Below, piece after piece: positions 1-9,666 of a stretch of 64,000 nucleotides of DNA. Origin of the DNA: Massilia sp. Leaf139. Lineage in GTDB: Bacteria; Pseudomonadota; Gammaproteobacteria; Burkholderiales; Burkholderiaceae_D. Numbering within the stretch: position 1 is the stretch's first letter; each line of letters begins with the position of its first letter. The translations under genes and the position numbers were made by a program. Below the pieces are notes generated by a model, which searched no databases, had not been told where the DNA came from, and saw only the letters and a program-made list of their open reading frames with translations. The stretch is taken from NCBI RefSeq assembly GCF_001424165.1, contig NZ_LMOJ01000023.1:261708-325707 (forward strand). Direction: 5' to 3'.

Positions 1-440
1 ACGAAGCGGTTGACCAGATCGAGCAGCACGCCCGAGTGCCCGGTCGTGCGGCTGTGGGTGCTCTTCGCCCAGTCCCAGCAGTGCGAGCCGTACAGGTTGC
101 CGGTGGCGTTGGGCGCGACGATCACGGCGCCGTACTGGTCGGCCACGCCTTTCCAGTTGTAGCCGCGGTCGGAGGTCGAATCGATGACGTCGCCGGCCGC
201 CGTTTGCGAGCAGCCGTGCAGCACCAGCACCAGCGCGCGCTTGCCGGCGAGGGCGGGCGCGCTGGCGGGCCAATAATAATAGCCGGTGAGGGCGCCGCCG
301 TTGACGGTGTCGCTGGCCCAGGTCTGGTTGCCGCTCCAGGTGCCGGGGCCGGCCTGCACCTGGGCCTGGGCGCCGGCCCAGGGGAGCAATGCGGCGAGCA
401 GAACGGCTTGGCGGGCCGCCGTCGAAAGGGAAAATGCCAT
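1..440 (-). CDS. PHB depolymerase family esterase, N-terminal part (cut by window edge)
   Basis: Reading leftward from an ATG at 440, the frame stays open to the window edge and gives 146 residues. Residues 1-26 form a typical Sec signal peptide (hydrophobic core, then AGAQAQ), so the product is exported. LVLHGCSQTA at about residues 72-81 is the oxyanion-hole strand typical of PHB-depolymerase-like alpha/beta-hydrolase esterases, followed by a conserved-looking VAPNATGN segment and an SHCWDW stretch. The nucleophile Ser, Asp and His would lie beyond the edge and cannot be checked. The family hydrolyses polyhydroxyalkanoate or other polyester and ester bonds; the substrate here is inferred only from family membership. 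Confidence 0.8.
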   Translation of the reverse strand, partial: MAFSLSTAARQAVLLAALLPWAGAQAQVQAGPGTWSGNQTWASDTVNGGALTGYYYWPASAPALAGKRALVLVLHGCSQTAAGDVIDSTSDRGYNWKGVADQYGAVIVAPNATGNLYGSHCWDWAKSTHSRTTGHSGVLLDLVNRF

Positions 441-781
441 GGTCAGTCTCCGTTGCGTGAAGCACGTTGATCAGCCCGGACGCGAGGACGCGACAGCGTC
501 ACAGGAGTGCGCCGGGTTTGAGTGACACGGAAAAGCAGGCAGCCGCGCGCAGCTGTGGAACTACGCGCTAGGAGGCGGGCGAAGGAAGGGTGAACATGGC
601 TGGTCTCCGGCTGTCGTTATCGTTTTAGCGCGGCCATATCGAATGCCGCCGAACGATTCTAGACCTCGTGTGCAGCCGCACAAGCAGCACACAGGCACGC
701 CGTTTGTGCGCTTTTGCACAGGGGGACAGGTGAAAAAAACCGGGACACGCGGCCCCGGTTTATTGCGAACGCTGGCGCGGA
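441..781. other. Intergenic region upstream of the esterase
   Basis: About 340 bases with no convincing gene. It holds the terminator of the DUF885 gene near its right end and must contain the esterase promoter, but no clear -35/-10 pair was recognised. A 10-codon mini-ORF on the plus strand (596-628) follows a purine-rich stretch but has no other support. Confidence 0.5.
733..762 (-). terminator. Rho-independent terminator of the DUF885 gene
   Basis: Read on the minus strand: AAACCGGG, a nine-base loop, CCCGGTTT, then a run of T. It lies about 20 bases past the stop codon at 782. Confidence 0.85.
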
Positions 782-2725
782 TCAATCGCGCATCAACTCC
801 GCGATCATCTTGACGGGCGCGTTGCCGTAGCTGAGGAACTGGTCGTGGAACTGCTTTTGATTAAAGCGGTCGCCCAGCACCTGGCGGCGCTGTTCGCGCA
901 GTTCCATGATCTCGGCATAACCGCTGAAATAGCTGGTCAGCTGCACCGACGAGAGCTGCACGCGGCGCCATTTTTCGACCGCTTCCTGGCGCGTCTGGAA
1001 GGCCTGGCGCGTGAGCAGGTCGAGCGCCTCTTCGCGGCCCATGCCGTTCACGTGCACGGAATAATCGAGGATGGTGTTGGTGACGCTCCTCAGGTTCCAC
1101 TTCGAGTACATCAGCCACATCTCGGGCGCGTTGCCGCCATAACCCGATTCGAGCATCATGCGCTCGCCGTAGACGGCCCAGCCTTCGACCATCGCGCCAT
1201 TCCCGAACAGCGATTTCACCAGTGAAGGCGAGCGGTTCGCATGCACCAGCTGGGCATAGTGGCCGGGGATCGCCTCGTGGATGTTCAGGATCTGCAGGAT
1301 CCACTCGTTGTACTCGCGCAGGCTGCTCTCGGCCTGTTCGGCGGACAGCCCGTCGAGCGGCGTGACGTTGTAGTAGGTCTTGTCCTTCGGCCGATACGGG
1401 CCGGGCGCGTCGATGCTGGCGCCGGCCACGCCGCGCTGGTACATCGGCGTCTCGCGCACCTCCAGCGGCTTGTCCGGATCGAGCGTCAACAGATCGTTCT
1501 TGATCACCCAGTCCTGCAGCAGCGGGATCTGGCGGCGGATCTCGGGGAAGAAGTTTTCGCGCGCGACATGGCGTGCGGAGAGCCGGTCGATCAGCATGCC
1601 GATCTTCTGGAAGCGGTCGTTCGGCTTGCGGGTATCGGCCATGTAGCGCGGCCAGAGTTCGTCCGAAATCGCGTTCATGCGCGTGAGGAGCTCTTCGCGC
1701 GCGGTGAGGGCCTTGCGGTACATCTGCTCGGCGCTGCTGGCCGACTGGATCTCGAGCGCGAACTTTTGTTCGTACAGGGCCTTACCGAGGCGGAAGGGAC
1801 GCGCCTTGCCGGATTCCGACTGCGTCTTCTCCAGGTTGGTCAGGAAGTCGACATAGCCCAGCACCGCGCTGCCGGCTTCGGCGATGCGCTGCGCGAACAG
1901 GGCCTTTTCGCGCGCGTTCAGAATCGAGCTTTGCGCCGCCTGGCCGAGGTCGGCCAGCACCACCAGGGTGCCGGGCGCCTGCGAGATAGCCAACTGCGTG
2001 TGTTCGCGCGTCGGGTTGACGATCGATGCCTGCGCCGCCTGGTAGTAGGCCGGCACGTTGTCCAGGCGTTTCAGGATGGTGCGCAGGCGTTGCGGTTTCG
2101 CCGCGTAGTCGGTGTTGAGGATCAGGTCGAGCGGCTGGGCGATGTTGTACAGCGACGGGTTCCACTCGTATTCGCGCAGCGTCGCCAGGCGCCAGCGGTC
2201 GTTCTCGAGCTTGTTGATCAGGAGGGCGACGTCGGTGCGCTGGCGTGGCGACAGCTGGCGCGCGTCGATCTTCTTGAATTTATCGAGCCACTCGTCGGCG
2301 AAGGCAAGCTTCTTGGCGCGCGTGGCGGCATCGGGAATGGTGAGGTTGGCGGCCACATCGAACTTGCCGACGGCGATGCCGCCTTCCGGATCGACGCGCC
2401 ACAGGGCCGTCAGGTACTGCATGCTCAGGCTGTCGGCGCGGCGGTCGAGACGCTTTTCGTTGGAGGCCGGCGCCTGGACTGGCGCGGCGCTCGCTTGCGA
2501 TGCTGCTGCCACGGCGGCGCCGGTGGCGGCAGCGGCGGCAACGGCTTTACCCTTGTTCGATTTGCCCTTCGCCTTGGCGACCGGGGCGGCGGCGCGCTTG
2601 GCGCCGGCCTTCGATTTGACGACCTTGGCCGCCTTCGGCTTCGAGGTCTTGGACTGCTTGGCGCTGGCAGGCGCCAGCGCGAGGCTGGCGATCATGGCTG
2701 CCAGCGCGAGTTTCGTTTTCATCAT
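782..2725 (-). CDS. Exported DUF885 family protein with Lys/Ala-rich linker
   Basis: A 647-residue protein. Residues 1-23 are a signal peptide (MMKTKLALAAMIASLALAPA, then SAK). Residues about 23-90 are low-complexity and very rich in Lys and Ala. The rest matches the DUF885 family, whose hallmark HEAIPGHY (about residues 484-491) followed downstream by EGWAVYGERMM resembles a gluzincin-type zinc site (His-Glu...His plus a later Glu). DUF885 members are presumed metallohydrolases or peptidases, usually exported and poorly characterised. Monocistronic by appearance: own terminator downstream and about 150 bases to the upstream gene. The Lys/Ala linker is unusual. Start chosen at the signal peptide; the second Met is equally possible. 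Confidence 0.88.
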   Translation of the reverse strand: MMKTKLALAAMIASLALAPASAKQSKTSKPKAAKVVKSKAGAKRAAAPVAKAKGKSNKGKAVAAAAATGAAVAAASQASAAPVQAPASNEKRLDRRADSLSMQYLTALWRVDPEGGIAVGKFDVAANLTIPDAATRAKKLAFADEWLDKFKKIDARQLSPRQRTDVALLINKLENDRWRLATLREYEWNPSLYNIAQPLDLILNTDYAAKPQRLRTILKRLDNVPAYYQAAQASIVNPTREHTQLAISQAPGTLVVLADLGQAAQSSILNAREKALFAQRIAEAGSAVLGYVDFLTNLEKTQSESGKARPFRLGKALYEQKFALEIQSASSAEQMYRKALTAREELLTRMNAISDELWPRYMADTRKPNDRFQKIGMLIDRLSARHVARENFFPEIRRQIPLLQDWVIKNDLLTLDPDKPLEVRETPMYQRGVAGASIDAPGPYRPKDKTYYNVTPLDGLSAEQAESSLREYNEWILQILNIHEAIPGHYAQLVHANRSPSLVKSLFGNGAMVEGWAVYGERMMLESGYGGNAPEMWLMYSKWNLRSVTNTILDYSVHVNGMGREEALDLLTRQAFQTRQEAVEKWRRVQLSSVQLTSYFSGYAEIMELREQRRQVLGDRFNQKQFHDQFLSYGNAPVKMIAELMRD

Positions 2726-2879
2726 CGTGTTCGGCCCGTAAAGATGGAGATGTCGGGTGGGCTGCGCGGCCTATCAATGGCAGCGCGGCAGCGCGCCAGA
2801 TTAGCATTTTTCGCGCGGGGTGCGTGGCTCCGGGTTTGTAACAAATGTAGAGCGCAGCTTCGGCTTGCGCGCTGCGCCC

Positions 2880-3350
2880 TCAGTCGACCAGGCCGGCGCG
2901 GATCAAGGCCTGGTGGCGCGCGTTGATGGTCGCCACCGCGCCTTTGCCGCGCGCGATATTCGTCAGCACAATCTCGGCGTCCTGGGTGAAGCGGTGGCGC
3001 ACGCGGATCGTGTACGAGCGCGTGAGCCAGCTGCGCAGGCCGTTCACGTAACTCGCTTCGTCCATGTCGCGCCACTTGACGCCGATGATCCCCTTCTTCC
3101 AGGGCAGCACGCCGGCATGCACCCAGACCCCGAGGTCGTCCATGTAGAGCTGCACGCTGCGCACCAGCAGGAATTCGTAGGCGACCAACATCGCCGAGAG
3201 CACCAGCACGGCAAAGGCCGCCAGCTCGTGCCACAGGAAGGCCAGCGGCAGCAGCACGCCGAACAGGACGATCGCCAGCGCCAGCACGCCGGCATAGGCC
3301 AGCCACGATTTCAGGCCGATGACCTGGGCTTGCGGGTGCTGTTCGTCCAT
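2880..3350 (-). CDS. Small membrane protein with PH-like domain
   Basis: A 156-residue protein with two hydrophobic helices (about residues 16-38 and 42-64) in a hairpin, followed by a soluble tail beginning LYMDDLGVWVHAGVLPWKKG. The arrangement of two membrane segments followed by a beta-rich domain with a V-x-x-x-G-x-x-P-W-K-K-G pattern resembles bacterial PH-domain membrane proteins. No catalytic motif is visible. It precedes the DUF885 gene on the same strand at 150 bases distance and follows the SNF2 gene closely (48 bases), so it may be read from the SNF2 transcript. Function is not known; the PH assignment is a structural guess. Confidence 0.7.
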   Translation of the reverse strand: MDEQHPQAQVIGLKSWLAYAGVLALAIVLFGVLLPLAFLWHELAAFAVLVLSAMLVAYEFLLVRSVQLYMDDLGVWVHAGVLPWKKGIIGVKWRDMDEASYVNGLRSWLTRSYTIRVRHRFTQDAEIVLTNIARGKGAVATINARHQALIRAGLVD

Positions 3351-3398
3351 GGGGGTTCCGTTACAAAAGCGGCATCATCACATGGAATGCGCGGCCGA

Positions 3399-6300
3399 TC
3401 AACGGCCGAGACCCTGCTGCAGCATGGCCAGCATGTCGCCGGGGGACATCCGCGCCGACAAGTCGCCTCCTTCGAGCAGGCTGTCGGCCAGGTCGCGCTT
3501 GTGGCGGTGCAGGTCGACGATGCCTTCTTCGATCGTGTGGCGCGCCACCAGGCGGTAGATCGTCACCGGGCGTTGCTGGCCCATGCGGTGGGCGCGATCC
3601 GAGGCCTGGTCTTCGACCGCCGGGTTCCACCACGGATCCATGTGGATTACGTAGTCGGCCGCCGTCAGGTTGATGCCGACCCCGCCCGCCTTCAGGCTGA
3701 TGAGGAACAAATCTCCCTCGCCGGCCTGGAAGGCATCCACCCGCCGTTTCCGCTCCTGCATCGGCGTCGATCCGTCCAGGTACTGGTAGCGGATGCCTTG
3801 CGCATCGAGGTGCTTGCGGATCAGGCTCAGGTGGTCGACGAACTGGCTGAACACGAGCACCTTGTGGCGGTTCTCGAGCAGACCCTCGACCAGGTGGGCG
3901 AAGGTGGCCAGCTTGCTGCTGGCGATGCCGAGGCTGGGCGCCACCAGCGCCGGATTGCAGCAGGCGCGGCGTAATCGCATCATCTCGGCCAGGATCGCGA
4001 TCGATTTCTCGCCCTGCGGCGCTTCCAATGAGGCCAGCTTGTCGAGCGCCTCGCGCCGCAGCGATTCGTACAGCGCCATTTCTTCCGCACTGAGCTCGAC
4101 CGGCAGCACGATCTCGGTGCGCGGCGGCAGTTCGCTCAGCACCTGGCTCTTGGTACGGCGCAGGATGAACGGCTGCGTCAGCCGTTTCAGGCGCGCGCGG
4201 GCCGCGCTTTCGGCGCGCTTGTCCTGCGCCTTTTCGATGGGGCCGGCAAAGCGCAACTGGAACTGGTCGGCCGTGCCGAGCAGGCCCGGATTGATGAAGC
4301 GGAACAGGTTCCACAGTTCGCCCAAGTGGTTTTCCAGCGGGGTGCCGGTCGCCACCATTTTGAAGTCGCCCTGCAGCGCCATCACCGCCTGCGAGCGGCG
4401 TGTCGCTGCATTCTTGAACGACTGCGCCTCGTCCATCACGATCGTGTGCCAGCGTTTTTTGGCGAACAGCGGCGCCTCCAGCTGCAGCAGGCCGTAGCTG
4501 GCGACGATCACGTCGTAGGCGCCGGCTTCCTCGATCATCGTCGCACGATCCCCCGGCCCGAACAGTTTCACACGCAGGGTCGGCGCGAAGCGTTCCGCTT
4601 CGGCGATCCAGTTGGTGCAGACCGAGGTCGGCGCCACCACCAGGGTCGGGCCGTTGGGCGCGCGCAGCAGGATCAGCGCCAGCGCCTGCAGCGTTTTGCC
4701 GAGGCCCATGTCGTCGGCCAGGCAGGCGCCCACGCCCCAGTGCGCCAGGCGCGCCAGCCAATCGAACCCCTCTCGCTGGTAGTCGCGCAGCTCGGCCTGC
4801 AAGGTCGAGGGCAATTGCGGCTCGTAGGCCGCCGTATCGGCCATCTTCTTGATGTGCGCGCGCCATGCTTTATCGGCGTCGACTCCGCCGGCGTCCAGCG
4901 CCAGCTCTTCCAGCGCGAAGCTGGCCAGCGGGTGCACCCGCAGCACCTCGCCGTCGGCGTCCGTGAACGCGGCGACGTCGAGCAGGCGCCGGTGCAGCTC
5001 GTTCGTGAGTGCCAGGAACTGGTTGTCGCCGAGCGCAACGAAGCGGCCGTCGCCCGCGCGCACTTTATCGAGCAGCGAGCGCAGATCGAGCACGCGGCCC
5101 TCGTCGATGGCGACTTCGCCGTTCGCTGCGAACCAGTCCTTGTCGCGCTTGATGTTGATGCGCACCGACTGGTTCGTCACCTTCTTGCTGACCCTGAACG
5201 GTTCGCCCTCGGGCCAGGCGATCACGACCTGGGTTGGGTCGAGTTCCTGCAGTTCGCTCACCAGCTCCAGGCAGGCGACCGGCTGGCCCAGCAGCCATTC
5301 GCCATGTTCTTCTTCGGCGCTTTCCAACGCGCGGCAGGCGGCGATCAGCTGGCGCTCGGCTTCGCGCTCGGCGTTCAGGTCGCGCCTGGCCTCGGTGCGG
5401 ATGCCGTTGAAATCGGCGATCACGCGTTCGGCGCCGCTGCCGGGCGCGTAATAGGCGCCGGTTCCCGGCAGCGGGCGCACCAGGATGCGCATGCGCAGGC
5501 CGTGCTGGTAGGGCAGCAGGTGCACGTGCAGGCGCGCGTCGGCTGCGATCTTCTCGATATCGTCCGCGCTGGCGCCGATGTCCGACTGCACGGTAACGAT
5601 GGAGGAGATCGCGCCGATCGCCTGCAGCACCCGCACCTCGGCCTCCAAAGGCACCACCAGCGCCTCGCCGACGATGGCGCCGATGCGGCGGTGCTCGTCG
5701 CGCACGCGCACGACGCGCAGGCGGGTCGGCGTCTCGCGGCTGACGACGACGTCGCCGCTGGCCTCGTTGATCGGCGGGCGCAGCGAAATCGTCACGTGTT
5801 CGCGCGCCGCTTTCACCAGCAGCTCCGGCTCGCCCGGCAGCAGCTCGACCCGGGTGCCGGGCGCATCGAACCAGAACAGCAGCGGATGGCCGATCAGGGC
5901 GGCCAGCGCCTTGTCGAGGTCGAATTCGTAGCGCAGCCCGCTGCCATAGTACTGGCGAGAAGCGCCGATGCTCGATACGGCCAGCAGATCCTGGGCGGTG
6001 AGGAAGTCGAGCGCGGCTGCTTCCTCGGTCAGGCGCTTCAGGCCGACCGGGCGGCCGCGGCTCCAGGCGCCTTGCGCATCGCGCTTCTGTTCGCGCGGCT
6101 CGAGTTCCTGCACGCCGAGGTGGGCGTCGTAGCGGATCAGCCAGACCAGGCGCGATTCCTTGACGACTTCGACATTCACGGCCGGCTGCAGGTTGATCAG
6201 GGCGTTCAGCTGCCGTTCCCATGGCTGCTCGCGCTCGAACCAGTGGGTCATGTCGGTGAAGCGGTGCTGCTGGCGCAGGGCGATGGCGCGCTGCTCGTGC

Positions 6301-7532
6301 GAGATGGCGCCCAGTTGCCCCAGCAGGCCGGCCAGCTGGGCGCTGATAAAATCGAAGCCGGCGCTTTCCGACAGCAGCAGCGCTTCCTCCAGGCGCGCGC
6401 GCTGGCTGGACAGCTGCGGCATCGCCAGCCACCAGTGCAGCAGGGCGCGGAACATCACCGGCTGCAGCGCCGTCTCCCAGTTGCGCGAGGGCAGCACGTC
6501 GCCGTCGACGGTGCCGCCACGGATCTGGCGCAGCATGCTCAGTTGCTGATAGACGGCGGTGTCGTGGCTCTGCACGGCGCGCGTGGCGCTGTCGAGATAG
6601 CTTTCGACGGCTTTTTGATGCTTGGCATCGCCGCGCCGCAGCAGGGCGGCAACGTACAGGTGGCCGCCAATCCCGGCGAACACCTGTTTTCGCTTGCCCG
6701 TCTCGCGCCGCAGCTGTTTCAGGGCGGCGTCGAATCCGGCCAGCGCCTCGTCGATGTGGTCGCGCAGGAGCAGCAGCACGCTGCGGTAGAACTGGGCGCT
6801 GGAGTCGTCGAGTTCCTCTAGCTGCGCGCCGGCGTCGTCCAGGCGCCCGCACAGGATCAGATGTTCGGCCAGGGCGGTGCGCAATTCCATCGAGGCGCCG
6901 CCCTGCGCCACGTGCGCTTCGGCGTAGGCGCGCACGGCCGGCGCCGTGGCCGGCTCGCGCTGGACGTGGTCGACCAGCACCGCCAGCACCTCGTCGCGCA
7001 GCGCCGGGTTGATGCGTTCGATGAGATCCGGTTCGAACGGGCGCGCGCAGATCTCGACCAGCGGGTGCAGGTAGGCCGCCTCGTGGCAGCGCAGGCAGGC
7101 GGACAGGAGGGGCGCGATCGACTTCGGGCCGTCGCCGCCCACCAGGGCCATGCGCAGCAGGGCCAGGCCCTGGCGGTAGCTGCGCAGCACCGGGTGACCT
7201 TGCCAGTCGCGCCGCAGCGGGTTGACGGTGTCGTAGGCTTCGCGCAGTTCGTTGAAGCGGCCGTTGCGCAGCTGCGAGGCGATCGCCGCCCAGGCGACGT
7301 CCGGCACCACGATGCTGCCGCGCGAGGCCAGTTCCCCGGCCAGGCCGCGCGTGCGCAGGCCGGCTAAGGTTTCGGTGAGCGCGTCCTCGCCCTCGAAGTC
7401 GGACAGCGCCTCGAGGTGCTCGCGCAGGCGCGTGCGTCCCAGCGGCTCGCCGGCGACCGCCAGTAGGCCGAGGATCAGCTTTTCCAGCGCCGAACAGGCG
7501 GCGAACGTTTCGAGCAGCGCGGTTCGGGTCAT
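3399..7532 (-). CDS. Large SNF2-family DEAD/DEAH helicase-like ATPase
   Basis: A 1377-residue protein. The C-terminal third is a full SNF2 motor: Walker A DDMGLGKT near residue 944, the DEAQ box near 1035, motif III ATGTPLEN, and the helicase-C half with LVFSQFVDHL, LISLKAGGVGINLTAADYVI, DPWWNPAVEDQASDRAHRMGQ. The first roughly 880 residues are not recognised in detail; they look largely helical and then beta-rich and probably form substrate- or partner-binding regions. SNF2 proteins translocate on double-stranded DNA and remodel bound proteins; bacterial versions include RapA and prophage or defence helicases, but this one lacks clear RapA features. The start ATG overlaps the stop of the upstream S9 peptidase by four bases (ATGA), so the two are translationally coupled. 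Confidence 0.93.
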   Translation of the reverse strand: MTRTALLETFAACSALEKLILGLLAVAGEPLGRTRLREHLEALSDFEGEDALTETLAGLRTRGLAGELASRGSIVVPDVAWAAIASQLRNGRFNELREAYDTVNPLRRDWQGHPVLRSYRQGLALLRMALVGGDGPKSIAPLLSACLRCHEAAYLHPLVEICARPFEPDLIERINPALRDEVLAVLVDHVQREPATAPAVRAYAEAHVAQGGASMELRTALAEHLILCGRLDDAGAQLEELDDSSAQFYRSVLLLLRDHIDEALAGFDAALKQLRRETGKRKQVFAGIGGHLYVAALLRRGDAKHQKAVESYLDSATRAVQSHDTAVYQQLSMLRQIRGGTVDGDVLPSRNWETALQPVMFRALLHWWLAMPQLSSQRARLEEALLLSESAGFDFISAQLAGLLGQLGAISHEQRAIALRQQHRFTDMTHWFEREQPWERQLNALINLQPAVNVEVVKESRLVWLIRYDAHLGVQELEPREQKRDAQGAWSRGRPVGLKRLTEEAAALDFLTAQDLLAVSSIGASRQYYGSGLRYEFDLDKALAALIGHPLLFWFDAPGTRVELLPGEPELLVKAAREHVTISLRPPINEASGDVVVSRETPTRLRVVRVRDEHRRIGAIVGEALVVPLEAEVRVLQAIGAISSIVTVQSDIGASADDIEKIAADARLHVHLLPYQHGLRMRILVRPLPGTGAYYAPGSGAERVIADFNGIRTEARRDLNAEREAERQLIAACRALESAEEEHGEWLLGQPVACLELVSELQELDPTQVVIAWPEGEPFRVSKKVTNQSVRINIKRDKDWFAANGEVAIDEGRVLDLRSLLDKVRAGDGRFVALGDNQFLALTNELHRRLLDVAAFTDADGEVLRVHPLASFALEELALDAGGVDADKAWRAHIKKMADTAAYEPQLPSTLQAELRDYQREGFDWLARLAHWGVGACLADDMGLGKTLQALALILLRAPNGPTLVVAPTSVCTNWIAEAERFAPTLRVKLFGPGDRATMIEEAGAYDVIVASYGLLQLEAPLFAKKRWHTIVMDEAQSFKNAATRRSQAVMALQGDFKMVATGTPLENHLGELWNLFRFINPGLLGTADQFQLRFAGPIEKAQDKRAESAARARLKRLTQPFILRRTKSQVLSELPPRTEIVLPVELSAEEMALYESLRREALDKLASLEAPQGEKSIAILAEMMRLRRACCNPALVAPSLGIASSKLATFAHLVEGLLENRHKVLVFSQFVDHLSLIRKHLDAQGIRYQYLDGSTPMQERKRRVDAFQAGEGDLFLISLKAGGVGINLTAADYVIHMDPWWNPAVEDQASDRAHRMGQQRPVTIYRLVARHTIEEGIVDLHRHKRDLADSLLEGGDLSARMSPGDMLAMLQQGLGR

Positions 7533-9472
7533 GCAGCCAGGTTCTCGATCTCCAGCGCCGGCAGCCCTTCAGGCAGCGCCATGCCGAACACGCGCAAGTA
7601 GAAGGCCAGCTCCGCTTCCAGCGTGCGCACCACGCTGTCGGCCTTCCTGAAGCCGTGGCCTTCGCCCTCCAGCGTCAGGTAAGCGACCGGCACGCCGCGC
7701 GCGCGCAGGGCGTCGACCATGGTTTCCGACTGCTGCGGCGGCACCACCTTGTCGTCCAGGCCCTGGAAGAAGATCATCGGCCGTTTCAAGGCGTCGGTAT
7801 GGTGGATCGGCGAGCGCTCGCGATACACGGCCTGCGCCTGCGCCTTGGGGGCGATCAGGTATTCGTTGTAGTGCGATTCGAACTTGTGCGAATCCGCGTC
7901 CAGCCCGGCGAGATCCGACACGCCGTAATAGCTGGCGCCGGCCTTGAACACGTCGTGGAAGGTGAGGGCGCACAGGGTCGTCAGGCCACCGGCGCTGCTG
8001 CCGCGGATCAGCAGGCGCTCCGGGTCGGCCAGACCCTGATCGGCCAGATGGCGCGCGCCTGCCACGCAATCCTCGACGTCGATGATGCCCCATTGTCCCT
8101 TCAACAGGTCGCGGTAGTTGCGGCCGAAGCCGGAGCTGCCGCCGTAGTTCACGTCGAGCACGGCGAAGCCGCGGCTCGTCCAGAATTGCGTCGCCAATTT
8201 GAGGGTGCTGGTTGCCATGCCGGTCGGGCCGCCGTGGCCGATCACGATCAGGGGTGGCAGTTCGCCCGGCTGCGCCTCGTGGTCGCGGTTGGCCGGCGCA
8301 TAGTGGAAGGCGTAGGCAGTGCGTCCATTCGCGCTCGGATAGCGGATGCTGCGCGGGACGGACAAATACGCTTCGTCCGGCAGCTCGGCGATCGATTGCA
8401 CCAGAACGGTGCGTTTACCGTTGGCCGGATCGATCAGCGCCAGTTCCAGCGCGATGGTCGGCGACCCGGCCAGCACCAGCACGGCCTCGGGCGAGACGCG
8501 CAGTTCGCGGATTTCCTGATACGGCGTCTCGATCGGCTCGAGTTGGCAGCCGCGCGTGGACAGGCGGCCGAGGCGGCTGATGCCGTCCTCGATATAGGTG
8601 CAGACGATTTCCTCGCTCGAGGTAAAACCGTACATCGAGCCGCCGAAGCTCCATTGCGGCCCGCCGAACTCGGCCTCGCGCGGGCACAGCGGATGGACGA
8701 CGCCGCCTTCGAAGCGGTACAGGTTCCACCAGCCGCTGCGATCCGAGACGAAGTAGAGCAGGCCGTCGGGCGACCACTCCGGCTGGCAGATCGATTCGTC
8801 GATGCCGCCCGCGACCAGGCGCCCGTCGACCAGGCTGCCGTCGGCGGCGATGTCGGCGACCCAGAGTTCCGTGCCCTGCCACGGCATGCGCGGGTGATCC
8901 CAGCACAGCCAGGCCAGCTGGCGGCCATCGGGCGACAGGCGCGGCGCCGCATAGAAATCGTTGCCGTCCACGAGGATGGTTTCGGTGCCGTCGAAGCCGA
9001 CCGCACAGATGGTATTCACGGGATAGGCTTCGCCGGCGAGGTGATCCTCGCGCACGGCGACTAAACGGTTGCGGGCGCGATCCGGCACGAAGTCGGCATA
9101 GCGCACGGCTTCCTCACGCGTGATCACGACCGGCGCGGCGCCGTCCTGCACCTGGTACAGGTGGTTGTCGGCAAAGTGCGAGAACCAGACCGTGCCGCCA
9201 TCGGCCGCGTAGGCGCCGCCGCCGTACTCGTGCACGCGGGTGCGCACGTTGAAGGGGGCGGGCGTCAGTTCGCTGGCAGCACCCGCGCCCGCGCGCAGCC
9301 GCTGCAGCGTGGTGCGGCCCGCTTCGCTGGCGCGTCCGGCCAGCCACAGCACGTCGGCACCGTCGAGCGCGATCTGCGCCAGGGGAATGGCGCCGGCGGC
9401 GACGGTGGCGGCGCCGATCGGGGAAGTCCAGGTGCCGCAGGGAGCGGCCTGCTTGCGGGTCGGCTGGGTCAT
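7529..9472 (-). CDS. S9 family serine peptidase (prolyl oligopeptidase-like)
   Basis: A 647-residue protein with a beta-propeller-like N-terminal half (repeated SPDG and PEWSPDG segments) and a C-terminal alpha/beta-hydrolase domain. The catalytic triad can be placed: Ser in RGSSAGG (about 491), Asp in GLDDKVVPP (about 574), His in EGHGF (about 605). S9 enzymes cleave short peptides, often after Pro or acylated termini. No signal peptide is seen, so it is probably cytoplasmic. The frame is open upstream of 9472, but the added N-terminus is Arg-rich and unlike the family; ATG at 9472 (MTQPTRK) is preceded by a purine-rich AAAACGAA and was chosen. Its stop overlaps the SNF2 start. Confidence 0.92.
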   Translation of the reverse strand: MTQPTRKQAAPCGTWTSPIGAATVAAGAIPLAQIALDGADVLWLAGRASEAGRTTLQRLRAGAGAASELTPAPFNVRTRVHEYGGGAYAADGGTVWFSHFADNHLYQVQDGAAPVVITREEAVRYADFVPDRARNRLVAVREDHLAGEAYPVNTICAVGFDGTETILVDGNDFYAAPRLSPDGRQLAWLCWDHPRMPWQGTELWVADIAADGSLVDGRLVAGGIDESICQPEWSPDGLLYFVSDRSGWWNLYRFEGGVVHPLCPREAEFGGPQWSFGGSMYGFTSSEEIVCTYIEDGISRLGRLSTRGCQLEPIETPYQEIRELRVSPEAVLVLAGSPTIALELALIDPANGKRTVLVQSIAELPDEAYLSVPRSIRYPSANGRTAYAFHYAPANRDHEAQPGELPPLIVIGHGGPTGMATSTLKLATQFWTSRGFAVLDVNYGGSSGFGRNYRDLLKGQWGIIDVEDCVAGARHLADQGLADPERLLIRGSSAGGLTTLCALTFHDVFKAGASYYGVSDLAGLDADSHKFESHYNEYLIAPKAQAQAVYRERSPIHHTDALKRPMIFFQGLDDKVVPPQQSETMVDALRARGVPVAYLTLEGEGHGFRKADSVVRTLEAELAFYLRVFGMALPEGLPALEIENLAA

Positions 9473-9666
9473 GGCTTCGTTTTCAATGAAAAGGTAGAAC
9501 GCATTATAAGAGCCTGGCCCGCAGGCGGAGTCACGCGAGGCGTGCGCACCGCTGCGCCGCTGCGGACAGCCGCGACGGATTGCTGTTGAGTTTTTCCGGC
9601 GTCGGCGCATAATCCAGGCAGACCCAGGCAAACCGGGCAGACCCGTCAGTTCCGACCAGGAGCATC

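Noticed and set aside
596..628. A 10-codon mini-ORF with a purine-rich stretch before it
   Set aside because: Too short to support, with no regulatory context such as an attenuator or amino-acid run.
1241..2926. A 561-codon open frame on the plus strand
   Set aside because: It is antisense to the DUF885 gene, has no recognisable domain, and arises from GC-rich codon use.
4326..6821. An 831-codon open frame on the plus strand
   Set aside because: Antisense to the SNF2 gene; composition is Ala/Arg/Gln/His-rich without family features.
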